A stretch of DNA of 33,991 bases from UBA1189 sp045660385 (lineage in GTDB: Bacteria > Bacteroidota > Bacteroidia > Bacteroidales > Bacteroidaceae). Position 1 is the first letter of the stretch, and each line of letters begins with the position of its first letter. The stretch is from the NCBI GenBank assembly GCA_045660385.1, contig JAZRDT010000121.1:1-33991 (forward strand), written 5' to 3'. The notes beneath the pieces were generated by a model. It did not search any database. It worked only from the letters and a program-made list of their open reading frames with translations, and was not told the origin of the DNA. Shown here in pieces: positions 1 to 7,200 of the stretch. The position numbers and the translations under genes were made by a program.

Positions 1-6
1 GGGTTA

Positions 7-318
7 TTAAAGGATTGTTAAACTGACGCGGCGACCCAATCCTTCGAAGATTCTAAACAGCGTACCTAACTGTATGTCTGCCTTTCCATTTTCAAGGCGA
101 GAGATGTAGGTCTTCTTCGTTCCAATCTTCTCAGCCAGTTCCTCTTGCGTGAGTCCTGCGCGTTTGCGCTCCTCCTTGAGTGTCTGGGCAAGGCAAAAAG
201 CCTCAGTCTCACGGTCGAACTCTTCGCGTGTTTCGCTGCCTACTTTACCGAACTCTACATCCAGTAATTCATCGAGGCTACTGCAATTCATCAAGGCATT
301 TTCTTTTGACTTATCCAT
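7..318 (-). CDS. HigA-type antitoxin, XRE-family HTH protein
   Basis: A 103-residue protein with one helix-turn-helix of the XRE/Cro family at about residues 50-100. The recognisable core is AGLTQEELAEKIGTKKTYIS followed by RLENGK. Residues 1-45 are acidic and probably bind the toxin. The start codon lies two bases past the stop of the toxin gene at 321-656 on the same strand, so the two are co-transcribed with the toxin first, the order usual for higBA-type modules. By family knowledge the antitoxin neutralises the toxin and represses the shared promoter; that is inferred here. The gene ends six bases from the window edge and is complete. Confidence 0.9.
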   Translation of the reverse strand: MDKSKENALMNCSSLDELLDVEFGKVGSETREEFDRETEAFCLAQTLKEERKRAGLTQEELAEKIGTKKTYISRLENGKADIQLGTLFRIFEGLGRRVSLTIL

Positions 319-320
319 AA

Positions 321-656
321 CTATTTGTTGTTAAAATATTCTTTCATTAGCCGTTCGGCCTTGTCAATCTCGCTTGTGGGCGTCTTCTGTGTCTTTTTCT
401 GAAAGCCGTTGAAAAGAATTACCAATGAGCCTTCGTCAAAACAACAGAATACTCGATAGATGTTACCAGCATACTCGACACGGATTTCATACAGCCCCTT
501 TTTGCCCTCTATGCTCTTCAGTATCGAGACTGGCAATCGGTCTATCGTCTGAATCCAAACCAAAGTTTGCGCTATCTTACGCCTTACTTTATCGCTCTGC
601 GCTACGAAGAACTCGTTAAAATAGTGCTTGTAAAACTTGATTTCACGCTTAGCCAT
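321..656 (-). CDS. HigB/RelE-superfamily toxin (phage Gp49-like)
   Basis: A 111-residue basic protein. The C-terminal pattern YRVFCCF, then LFNGFQKKTQKTP and a run of EIDKAERLMKEY, is characteristic of the phage-derived Gp49-like branch of the RelE/ParE toxin superfamily; such proteins cut mRNA on the ribosome. The frame stays open upstream to 743. The ATG at 656 is chosen because the protein then begins MAKREIKFYKHYF at the family N-terminus, and a good promoter lies at 683-713, inside the longer frame. The antitoxin follows after a 2-base gap. Similar toxins are sometimes annotated simply as type II RelE/ParE-family proteins; the superfamily is more certain than the subfamily. Confidence 0.9.
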   Translation of the reverse strand: MAKREIKFYKHYFNEFFVAQSDKVRRKIAQTLVWIQTIDRLPVSILKSIEGKKGLYEIRVEYAGNIYRVFCCFDEGSLVILFNGFQKKTQKTPTSEIDKAERLMKEYFNNK

Positions 657-682
657 AAACTCTATCGCTATTAATTCAATGG

Positions 683-713
683 CAAAGTTAACGAAAAAGT
701 TTACTTCTGCAAA
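683..713 (-). promoter_or_regulatory. Bacteroidetes-type promoter of the toxin-antitoxin pair
   Basis: Read on the minus strand, a -33 TTTG at 713-710 is separated by 19 bases from a -7 box TAACTTTG at 690-683. This fits the Bacteroidetes consensus TTTG-(19 to 21)-TAnnTTTG. Transcription would start near 676, leaving a leader of about 20 bases before the ATG at 656. Confidence 0.75.
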
Positions 714-721
714 GGAATTAT

Positions 722-1051
722 CTATTTTTCTTCCCCCAAGCAAGACTGAAACACCTCCGCCACCGCCCTCATCCGCTCGTATGCCCAGCGCTTGGTGCCG
801 TAGGCGGCATCGTAGCGCCAGTCACGGAAGGGACGTGCGTAGAGCGTCTGCGATATGTGGCGTATGGTCTCCACATCGGGCATAATGCGAAATCCGCCCG
901 GTGGAGCCACCGAACGGATATAATCGACAAAGCCTGCATAGCCCAGCGAGGCATCGTACCACCCCTCATCGACCAACACCCTATACACCGCCTGCCAGTG
1001 CACCCACGCGGCTCGCGGATGGCTCGTCATCACCCTCACAGGTGACGACAT
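722..1051 (-). CDS. Hypothetical small protein
   Basis: A 109-residue open frame that I do not recognise. It is rich in aromatic and charged residues (HWQAVYRVLVDEGWYD, RPFRDWRYDAAYGTKRWAYE), with a composition typical of a folded soluble protein and no signal peptide or membrane segment. The ATG at 1051 is taken as the start, with an in-frame TTG just before it and another ATG at 1030; none has a clear ribosome site. An in-frame stop lies about 33 bases further upstream, so it could also be the 3' part of a larger gene cut off near the nested-repeat element at 1101. It runs in the same direction as the toxin-antitoxin pair, whose promoter overlaps the end of this gene's 3' flank. Confidence 0.5.
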   Translation of the reverse strand: MSSPVRVMTSHPRAAWVHWQAVYRVLVDEGWYDASLGYAGFVDYIRSVAPPGGFRIMPDVETIRHISQTLYARPFRDWRYDAAYGTKRWAYERMRAVAEVFQSCLGEEK

Positions 1052-1100
1052 CAAGGCTGCCCAACGGATAAACGCCCACCAGAGTTATAAGGAGTAGGTG

Positions 1101-1338
1101 AAAAAGTTGTGACGCGCCTAACATGCTCTGCTACTGTTAGATAGGTCTGTCTGCGTCACATGTGACACTTGTTTGCATAGATCTTTTAAATACCAAAAAT
1201 AAATAATTATGTAACTACACGCATGTTACATAATTATTTATTTTCCTTTTATATAAGTTCGTATATTTTGCTGTCACATGTGACGCAAAGCAATGCAGTA
1301 CGCAGAAAATCAGCTTGTAAAGTGCGTCACAACTTTTT
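1101..1338. repeat. Nested triple inverted-repeat element (238 bp)
   Basis: Three inverted-repeat pairs are nested around one centre. The outer 15-bp pair is AAAAAGTTGTGACGC at 1101-1115 and its complement at 1324-1338. The middle 16-bp pair is at 1152-1167 and 1272-1287, each arm itself holding the palindrome GTCACATGTGAC. The inner 20-bp pair is at 1196-1215 and 1225-1244 with a 9-base loop. All arms match perfectly. Outer-to-middle spacers are 36 bases on both sides, and middle-to-inner spacers are 28 and 27 bases. The octamer GCGTCACA occurs four times in mirror-symmetric orientation. No protein-coding frame explains it. It could be a MITE-like element, an operator array, or a cruciform-forming site. 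Confidence 0.85.
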
Positions 1339-1362
1339 GCTTATTTCGCCCGCAGCGCAGGG

Positions 1363-1423
1363 CTGGATTTGGCGGATGTCATTCAAATTATACCCCAAGG
1401 GGGGTAATGAAGATGTAAAAAGC
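1363..1423 (+). repeat. Dispersed repeat, copy 1 (upstream of hip operon)
   Basis: This segment matches 7349-7401 nearly base for base apart from small gaps: both read GGCGGATG, then ATTCAAATTATACCCC, a G-run, and ATGAAGATGTAAAAAGC. It contains the imperfect palindrome ATTATACCCC-AA-GGGGGGTAAT at 1387-1408, which resembles the operator half-sites nearer the hip promoter. In one frame the 5' part reads GLDLADV, the same peptide found at 3072-3087 and, as GLDLADD, at 7345-7360. Confidence 0.75.
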
Positions 1424-1426
1424 ATT

Positions 1427-1491
1427 TTTTATACCCGACAAGGTGTAAAATCAAATAAAATTATTATCTTTGCCCCCGAAAGGGTATAAAA
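1427..1491 (+). promoter_or_regulatory. Promoter and operators of the hipB-hipS-hipT operon
   Basis: A -7 box TATCTTTG at 1465-1472 lies 30 bases before the hipB start at 1502. Half-sites flank it: TTTTATACCC at 1427-1436, its near-mirror GGTGTAAAA at 1442-1450, and an almost exact inverted copy GGGTATAAAA at 1482-1491. HipB proteins are known to repress their own operons through palindromes of this general type, so these are the likely autoregulatory operators, arranged so that bound repressor would bracket the promoter. No good -33 TTTG is present. Confidence 0.65.
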
Positions 1492-1501
1492 TTGCAACAA
1501 T

Positions 1502-1720
1502 ATGGAGCAGACAACATTGTCAAGATATGTGAAGATGATGCGCAAGCGGTATAATCTGACACAGATGGAACTGTCCGAGAAGTCGGGCGTAGGTTTGCGA
1601 TTCGTTCGCGAACTTGAGCAAGGGAAGCAAACGCTTCGCCTCGATAAGGTGAACCAGATACTGAACCTATTTGGCGATGAGGTAGGTGCCGTGCCAATGA
1701 ATAAGTTAGATGAACAATGA
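1502..1720 (+). CDS. hipB: HipB-type repressor/antitoxin, XRE-family HTH
   Basis: A 72-residue protein that is almost entirely one XRE helix-turn-helix: RKRYNLTQMELSEKSGVGLR, then FVRELEQGKQTLRLDKVNQI. The short C-terminal tail ends MNKLDEQ. The pattern VRELEQGKxTLRLDKVNxIL is typical of HipB partners of HipA kinases. The stop overlaps the start of the next gene by four bases (ATGA), indicating translational coupling to hipS. It is expected to bind the operators at 1427-1491 and to take part in neutralising the kinase. Confidence 0.9.
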   Translation: MEQTTLSRYVKMMRKRYNLTQMELSEKSGVGLRFVRELEQGKQTLRLDKVNQILNLFGDEVGAVPMNKLDEQ

Positions 1721-2046
1721 AACAGGCGGTGGTATGGTGTCGGGGAAGAAGAGCCGGCACACTAATAGAAGATGAGAATGGCTACACCTTTGTGTATGAT
1801 GCCGATTATCTATCTTTGGCCGATGCGGAGGCCGTGAGTCTCACTTTGCCATTAAGTCAAGAATCTTATCACGACAAGGTGTTGTTTCCCTTCTTTGACG
1901 GATTGATACCCGAGGGATGGCTATTGGATATTGCTGGGAAGAACTGGAAGATTGATGTTCGTGACCGAATGTCCTTGTTGCTGGCTTGCTGCAAGGATTG
2001 TATCGGTGCGGTAGGTATAGAACCTCTAATAAAGGAAGGAGAGTAG
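1717..2046 (+). CDS. hipS: HipS-like protein: free-standing HipA N-terminal subdomain
   Basis: A 109-residue protein corresponding to only the N-terminal subdomain of HipA (couple_hipA family). Recognisable features are VVWCRGRRAGTLIED near the start, YDADYL, the SLTLPLS strand and FFDGLIPEGWLL at about residues 58-70. In single-chain HipA this region is fused to the kinase. Here it is a separate gene between hipB and the kinase, as in the HipBST system of enteropathogenic E. coli, where HipS is the antitoxin. The antitoxin role here is inferred from gene order and domain content. The gene overlaps hipB by four bases and ends four bases before the kinase gene. Confidence 0.85.
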   Translation: MKQAVVWCRGRRAGTLIEDENGYTFVYDADYLSLADAEAVSLTLPLSQESYHDKVLFPFFDGLIPEGWLLDIAGKNWKIDVRDRMSLLLACCKDCIGAVGIEPLIKEGE

Positions 2047-2050
2047 GCTT

Positions 2051-2992
2051 ATGGCAAAGTGTCTCTATTGTTATAAAGAGTTGGGTGAAGGAGAAAAGGA
2101 TTTCCACAAGGCTTGCTCGAAGAAGATGTTTGGTACACACGATGTGCCCGAACTGCCATACACGCGCGAGAATCTTTCTGACCTTGCCCAGCAGGTGATA
2201 CGCAGCCAAACGACGCTGACTGGCGTACAGGCAAAGTTGTCGTTGGACATCAATAAGGCGGATGCCGGTGGCGCAAACCGCTTTACCATAGTAGGCCTAT
2301 GGGGGCGGTACATACTAAAACCTCAAACAGACTTGTTCCCCTGCTTGCCCGAAGTGGAGGACCTGACCATGCATCTTGCCGAACTGGCAAAGATGAAAGT
2401 GGTGCCTCACAGCCTCGTGCGCTTTGCTGATGGTGAGTTGTGCTACATCACCCGACGCATCGACCGAACGGGAAAGGGTGAAAAGTTGCCGATGGAGGAT
2501 ATGTGCCAGCTGACTGAGCGGCTGACCGAGCACAAATACAAAGGATCATACGAGCAGGTTGCCAAGGCGATACAGCGCTTTTCGTCTGTGCCCAAGCTAG
2601 ACTTGGTAAACTACTGGGAGCAGGTGGTATTCTCTTGGGTGACAGGCAACGCAGACATGCACCTAAAGAACTTCTCACTATATAGCCAAGTTAGAGGAGA
2701 CTATGTGTTGACACCAGCCTACGATATGCTGTCTACTGCATTGGTCATGCCCGAAGATACCGAAGAGTTGGCGCTCACCCTTAATGGGAAGAAGAGGAAA
2801 CTCAAGAAGACCGATTTCATCACCTCTATGCAAGCGTCAGGATTAGATGACAAGGTGATAGAGAATGTTTTCAATCGCTTTCAGCGAGTCAAGGATAAGT
2901 GGTTCTCATTCATCGATACCGCTTTCTTGCCCGATACAATGAAAGAAAAGTACAAGGGTATCATTGAGGAGAAGCTGAGATTGCTGATGTAA
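2051..2992 (+). CDS. hipT: HipT-like serine/threonine kinase toxin
   Basis: A 313-residue HipA-family kinase lacking the N-terminal subdomain. The N-terminus has a zinc-ribbon-like set C4, C7, H19, C22 common in Bacteroidetes members. The glycine-rich loop reads TTLTGVQAKLSL, placing Thr55 and Thr57 where HipT of E. coli O127 has autophosphorylated Ser57 and Ser59. The catalytic core is intact: Asp202 and Asn207 in NADMHLKNFSL, and Asp225 in AYDMLST, with the same spacing as Asp309, Asn314 and Asp332 of E. coli HipA. Known relatives phosphorylate aminoacyl-tRNA synthetases; the target here is unknown. It follows hipS by four bases and is the last gene of the operon. Confidence 0.9.
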   Translation: MAKCLYCYKELGEGEKDFHKACSKKMFGTHDVPELPYTRENLSDLAQQVIRSQTTLTGVQAKLSLDINKADAGGANRFTIVGLWGRYILKPQTDLFPCLPEVEDLTMHLAELAKMKVVPHSLVRFADGELCYITRRIDRTGKGEKLPMEDMCQLTERLTEHKYKGSYEQVAKAIQRFSSVPKLDLVNYWEQVVFSWVTGNADMHLKNFSLYSQVRGDYVLTPAYDMLSTALVMPEDTEELALTLNGKKRKLKKTDFITSMQASGLDDKVIENVFNRFQRVKDKWFSFIDTAFLPDTMKEKYKGIIEEKLRLLM

Positions 2993-3125
2993 CCGCACCC
3001 TCGGCACGCGGCTATACATACCTGCATGGTACTACAACCTGATGGATCACCCCGAAGCACATCGTGAAGGACTCGACCTAGCGGATGTGGTGATGGGTGA
3101 TGTTTTCTGCCTAAACATGCCGTAA
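2988..3125 (+). pseudogene. C-terminal coding remnant without a start
   Basis: Immediately after the kinase stop a frame without a start codon reads LGTRLYIPAWYYNLMDH, then PEAHREGLDLADVVMGDVF, and ends CLNMP at the stop near 3125. The composition looks like genuine protein, but the frame is closed upstream, so it appears to be the 3' end of a gene lost or cut by the neighbouring hip module. The parent family is not recognised. The GLDLADV peptide recurs at 1360-1380 and, as GLDLADD, at 7342-7362. Confidence 0.45.
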
Positions 3126-3141
3126 GTTACGGAAATATGCA

Positions 3142-3149
3142 TATATTTG
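3142..3149 (+). promoter_or_regulatory. Putative -7 box of the exported-protein operon
   Basis: TATATTTG matches the Bacteroidetes -7 consensus and sits about 40 bases before the ATG at 3191. No clear -33 TTTG is found at the right distance, so the assignment is tentative. Confidence 0.4.
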
Positions 3150-3190
3150 TAGTCTATTTTGAATGTTTGCATAATTTTAATCTTTACGAT

Positions 3191-3904
3191 ATGAAGAAGC
3201 TATTTACCTTAATCGGTGCCTTGCTGCTATGGCAGTCTGTAGCGGTGGCACAAAATTATTTGCACATCTGGACGGGCGACTCGACCAAGATTGTGCCTGT
3301 GGCCGCACTGGATAGTGTGACGTTTCGGGATGCTAAATTTTATGATGCTGACTTCTCCAATGTTGACGGCTTACGCTTCAGTGGTAACGTGACGGACTAC
3401 TGGGGAGATAAACACTCATTTGATGTCACCCTTGCGCAGGGCGAAGGCACTACCGTGTATATACGGAATCTGGATCCCTACTTTGCACAATATGGCTATA
3501 CGGCAGAGAATGGAGCCAATATCCTTGTAGGTGAACTGGTGGTTGCAGCGGACGGGAATTCGGCAAATATTACTTGCCCACCGGGTCAAACTATCGGGTA
3601 CCAGGATTGTGTGTTCGTTAATCCTTTGGGAGGGGAAACCATCAGCTTTACATTGGCTGAGGGAACGCTCACGTGCGAAACCGGCTATGGCGTATGCACC
3701 GCTGAGGGAGGATACTATTCAGCATTCAATCCCTTTACGTTGAATGCAGTCAGCGGCACACGTGCTCCTGCGCTCGTACGTAAAGCAGCATCGCATCCTA
3801 CACTGCATGCACCACAACGATTGTTGGAACGCACCAGCAAACAAGAGGACAAGCAGGAGGCAATGCAGCCGATGCTCTGTCCCGAAGATGTGACGATAGA
3901 CTAA
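3191..3904 (+). CDS. Exported hypothetical protein with Bacteroidales beta-domain
   Basis: A 237-residue protein with a cleavable signal peptide (MKKLFTLIGALLLWQSVAVAQ). The ATG at 3191 is chosen over an upstream one at 3137 because it begins the signal peptide. Residues 22-50 form a short module, LHIWTGDSTKIVPVAALDSV ending TFRD, that also opens the next two proteins and the CotH protein in varied form. The middle section (FSGNVTDYWGDKHSFDVTL and later) looks like a small beta-sandwich and resembles in style the C-terminal domain of the SusD-like protein at 4401. The last 50 residues are polar, rich in Lys, Gln and Ala, and probably disordered. First gene of a three-gene operon; function unknown. 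Confidence 0.75.
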   Translation: MKKLFTLIGALLLWQSVAVAQNYLHIWTGDSTKIVPVAALDSVTFRDAKFYDADFSNVDGLRFSGNVTDYWGDKHSFDVTLAQGEGTTVYIRNLDPYFAQYGYTAENGANILVGELVVAADGNSANITCPPGQTIGYQDCVFVNPLGGETISFTLAEGTLTCETGYGVCTAEGGYYSAFNPFTLNAVSGTRAPALVRKAASHPTLHAPQRLLERTSKQEDKQEAMQPMLCPEDVTID

Positions 3905-3927
3905 CGAAACTATAACAAAGAATGATT

Positions 3928-4404
3928 ATGAAACGCAAAATATTTATCGCAGCCCTCTGCCTTGTGGCAGCTACGGGCTTGCAGGCTCAGGTGCTGATAC
4001 AGCAGAACGGTGAGAGAGTCAACTTTAGTGATAACAAGTTGGTGAAGATTGTGTTCGACAGCTATTCACGTGAACATAATGGCGAGGATATCCTCTTTGT
4101 CTACGAGTCGGGCGATACCGCCACCTTTGATATGGATGCCGTCTATGTGATGGGCTTCGCCGAAGACTTTACTCGCATCGACGAGGTGAAGGAGCAGGGC
4201 GAAGCTGCCATCGTATACGATGCCGCTACGGCAACCATACATATTGTAAATGCAGAGGAGGAGGGTGTCATCCGCCTTTACAATGCCGAAGGACGCCAGG
4301 TGAAGAAGGCTGCCGGATATACACTGGCACTGCCCGAATTGGAAGCCGGACTCTATGTAGTGAGCTATAATGAGAAGTTGAACGCTAAAATCGTGAAGAA
4401 ATGA
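3928..4404 (+). CDS. Small secreted protein with type IX secretion-like C-terminal tail
   Basis: A 158-residue protein with signal peptide MKRKIFIAALCLVAATGLQ. An ATG six bases upstream at 3922 is possible. After the signal comes the short opening module VLIQQNGERVNFSDNKLVKI. The last 70 residues have the layout of a type IX secretion sorting domain: IHIVNAEEEGVIRLYNAEGR, then LPELEAGLYVVSYNEK and the basic end NAKIVKK. This suggests export across the outer membrane and attachment to, or release from, the cell surface. It begins 23 bases after the previous gene and overlaps the next by four bases, so the three are co-expressed. Confidence 0.75.
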   Translation: MKRKIFIAALCLVAATGLQAQVLIQQNGERVNFSDNKLVKIVFDSYSREHNGEDILFVYESGDTATFDMDAVYVMGFAEDFTRIDEVKEQGEAAIVYDAATATIHIVNAEEEGVIRLYNAEGRQVKKAAGYTLALPELEAGLYVVSYNEKLNAKIVKK

Positions 4405-7139
4405 TGAACGCTATATATAATAAGGTAAAGCGCGTGGCTGCGCTTGCCCTCGCTGCCACCCTGCTGGCACCAGCAGCACATGCACAGGAGGCTTTGCACC
4501 TGTTCTACAAGAACGGCAAGCGTGAGATGATAGGAATCACGCCCGATACGAAGGTGGAGTTCTACAAGAAGCCGTATATGGACGTACAATGGGTGTCAAG
4601 TACTCCTGATACCATACACCTGTCGGCAAGCTCGGGAAGATCGATGGATTTAGGATATGTGTACTATAACGTGGATTGGAGTATTTCGGTAGACCAAGAC
4701 TGGCTGCTTGCAAGAAAAGGCAACTCTCCGTGGGGAAACGGTGATGGCATACAGCAAGACTACTTTATAGTGTATGCTCAGGCCAACGCGTCTGACAAAC
4801 CGCGCGAAGGCAAGGTGACGGTGACCTCCTCTAGGGGTGGAATTTCAAAGGATCTCGTGGTGGTGCAGCATCCTTACATGCTGACGTTGGATTATCGCCA
4901 TATGCAAGAGAACTATGAAACCGCTGTAATAGCCAAGAGTGAAGAGCTAGCTTGGACTGATACCATATACTATGCAGAGGTTTATCCCAATCATGGCGTA
5001 AAACTGTTGAGCTATCCCGATTGGATGGAGATGGTTTATAAGGTCGATGGCGATGATTACTGCAAATTTGAGGATATCCTGAAGGTGGAGAGTGCACAAT
5101 CTGCAGGAGAGAGTAAATCTACTTATGCTCGCTTCCGTTTCACTCCGAACGAATCACCGGAGGCCCGCACAGGTAACATCATCTTCGAAGGCAATGGGCA
5201 GACAGCTGTGTTTACCGTGACGCAGAAGGGACTGAACGAAGAGACCATCGTGGACTATGCTACGAACCTCTTCAAGAAACTGTATGAGTTCGGTGTAGGA
5301 GGTATGAGTAGCAGACAAAGCGACTTCGGCTACCCCTCGCTGATGCTTGCCATGGAGTCTCGCGGAACGGATCTTGTGTCGGAGAAATCGGGCTATAATT
5401 GGTTTAATAACCAGATGGGGTATGGAGATTTGCAGAGCAGCTATTACTTCACCTCAATGCATTGGAATGCCATGTATAATCCTATCATGGCTGCCAACAA
5501 GGTATGGCAGGATTTTGGTGAACGTAGTAATGAATCGCTGTTCCAATTCTATTTGGCACAGGCCAGTGCCTTGCGTGCCTTCAACTACTTCTATCTGGCA
5601 CAACTCTATCAGCAGACTTACGTGGGCAATGAAGATCAGCCCTGCGTGCCCATCATATCAGGTGTGGATATGTATACTGTAGCTCAGGAGCAACGCCCCC
5701 GCGCTACGGTACGTGAGGTGTATGACTACATCCTCCAAGACCTGGATATGGCAGAGCACCTGCTATCTGAGACTGCTGTAACGAATGTCGGCAAGCATCT
5801 GATGACCCGACAGGTGATTAACGGACTCCGTGCCCGCGTCTATATGGTGATGAACGAATGGGAGAAAGCTGCCGAGTATGCGCAACGCGTCATCGATTCC
5901 GGCATGGCTAAACCTTACAGCATGGATGAGGTGAGCCGTCCTACCTTCAACGATATTAACCATAGCGCTTGGCTGTGGGGTATTGATACAGAGGAGACAG
6001 ACAATGTCGTTCTCTCTGGTCTCTGTAACTGGCCGTCACATATGGGCTCGTTCTCCTACGGCTATGCCCAGTTTGGCGTATGGCGTAAGGTGAGTCAGTT
6101 GCTTTACCAAGCTATCCCCTCTACCGACGTGCGCAAGGGTTGGTTCCTTGATGCAAACCGCGTTTCGGGAAATCTGAACGATGAGCAGCGTAACTATGTG
6201 GCGCAATATGGTATGCCTGCATATACACAGGTTAAGTTTGCTCCTGAGAATGGTGTCACGATTGGCACACAAGAGGTTGCGGGCAATGGAGCGGATATCC
6301 CATTGATGCGTATCGAAGAGATGCATCTCATCCTTGCCGAGGCACAGGCTCGGATGGGCGATGTGAATGCTAGTGCTGCTACCCTGCAAAACTTTATCGC
6401 CAACTATCGCGATCCGGCATACATTTGCACTGCCACCACTGCTGAGGATATGCAAAATGCCGTTTGGATGCAGCGTCGTATCGAGCTCTGGGGTGAGGGA
6501 CACTCATATTTCGACCTCATGCGTATGAAGAAAGGCGTTGATCGTCGCGGTGCAGGATTCTCTGCGGAGTATGTGTATAACATCCCGGCTGGTGACGCTG
6601 CACTCATCTATCCCATTCCGGCGAGTCAGATGAATAACAATATGAACTTGATACAGAACCCTGAAGCAGAAATTCCTGTTGCAGTGAAGGATGAGTCTGA
6701 ATCACACTCTTACAAATCGTACTGCAGCGGTGTGTTTGCCAGCGGTTTGTTTGGTTCATCATGGTCTCAAGATATGGAGGTTGCCACAGATGACAACACG
6801 GTATATCGCTTACCTGGATACATTGCTGAAGGCTATGACCTGAACTTCATCTGGGATGCAGAGAAGGGTGTGGTTGAGGTTGCTCGGACTACCTGGCAGA
6901 CAGGATATGAACATCCTACATATGGTATGGTAAGTGCTACTTGTCAAAGTGTAGGATACAATGCTGAAACCAAGACATTCACATTCGTTATAGAATATAC
7001 ATGTTCGGCAGGTTCATTTGGCACATACAATGAAACATACACCATCAGCGAAGTGTATTCAGCGCCAGCTCGTCGCACACAGCAAACTGCAAAAAAGGAG
7101 ATTAGGCCTATAACCCAAGAGCTTAAATCTAACCAATAA
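4401..7139 (+). CDS. SusD/RagB-like protein with BACON domains, no lipobox
   Basis: A 912-residue exported protein. It has a signal peptide (VAALALAATLLAPAAHAQ) without the lipobox cysteine usual in SusD proteins. Domains: the short opening module at 29-55, two BACON-like domains at about 60-283, a SusD-like helical domain at 286-740 (LAQASALRAFNYFYLAQLY; PLMRIEEMHLILAEAQARMG; YPIPASQMNNN), and a C-terminal beta-domain at about 776-895 with WQTGYEHPTYGMVSA. SusD proteins bind glycans or other nutrients at the cell surface over a SusC transporter, but no SusC-like gene lies beside it. Length is about 1.6 times that of a usual SusD. It overlaps the preceding gene by four bases and is followed by a strong hairpin. 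Confidence 0.85.
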   Translation: MMNAIYNKVKRVAALALAATLLAPAAHAQEALHLFYKNGKREMIGITPDTKVEFYKKPYMDVQWVSSTPDTIHLSASSGRSMDLGYVYYNVDWSISVDQDWLLARKGNSPWGNGDGIQQDYFIVYAQANASDKPREGKVTVTSSRGGISKDLVVVQHPYMLTLDYRHMQENYETAVIAKSEELAWTDTIYYAEVYPNHGVKLLSYPDWMEMVYKVDGDDYCKFEDILKVESAQSAGESKSTYARFRFTPNESPEARTGNIIFEGNGQTAVFTVTQKGLNEETIVDYATNLFKKLYEFGVGGMSSRQSDFGYPSLMLAMESRGTDLVSEKSGYNWFNNQMGYGDLQSSYYFTSMHWNAMYNPIMAANKVWQDFGERSNESLFQFYLAQASALRAFNYFYLAQLYQQTYVGNEDQPCVPIISGVDMYTVAQEQRPRATVREVYDYILQDLDMAEHLLSETAVTNVGKHLMTRQVINGLRARVYMVMNEWEKAAEYAQRVIDSGMAKPYSMDEVSRPTFNDINHSAWLWGIDTEETDNVVLSGLCNWPSHMGSFSYGYAQFGVWRKVSQLLYQAIPSTDVRKGWFLDANRVSGNLNDEQRNYVAQYGMPAYTQVKFAPENGVTIGTQEVAGNGADIPLMRIEEMHLILAEAQARMGDVNASAATLQNFIANYRDPAYICTATTAEDMQNAVWMQRRIELWGEGHSYFDLMRMKKGVDRRGAGFSAEYVYNIPAGDAALIYPIPASQMNNNMNLIQNPEAEIPVAVKDESESHSYKSYCSGVFASGLFGSSWSQDMEVATDDNTVYRLPGYIAEGYDLNFIWDAEKGVVEVARTTWQTGYEHPTYGMVSATCQSVGYNAETKTFTFVIEYTCSAGSFGTYNETYTISEVYSAPARRTQQTAKKEIRPITQELKSNQ

Positions 7140-7166
7140 GAGAAAGAAAATAGGTTAATTATCATT

Positions 7167-7200
7167 AATAAGGGGTGCATCAAGCGATGCACCCCTTATT
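7167..7200 (+). terminator. Hairpin terminator after the SusD-like gene
   Basis: A perfect 15-bp stem (AATAAGGGGTGCATC at 7167-7181 and its complement at 7186-7200) with a 4-base loop lies 28 bases after the stop codon. The T-run after it is weak, so it may act with other factors or serve both strands. Confidence 0.75.

Noticed and set aside
1018..1097. Plus-strand coding fragment reading LVITLTGDDIKAAQRINAHQ
   Set aside because: Protein-like but short, without a start codon, and it overlaps the minus-strand open frame at 722-1051; evidence is too thin to call a gene remnant.
1223..1489. An 88-codon frame across the nested repeat and hip promoter
   Set aside because: It runs through the inverted-repeat arms and the operators; composition is not protein-like and there is no ribosome site.
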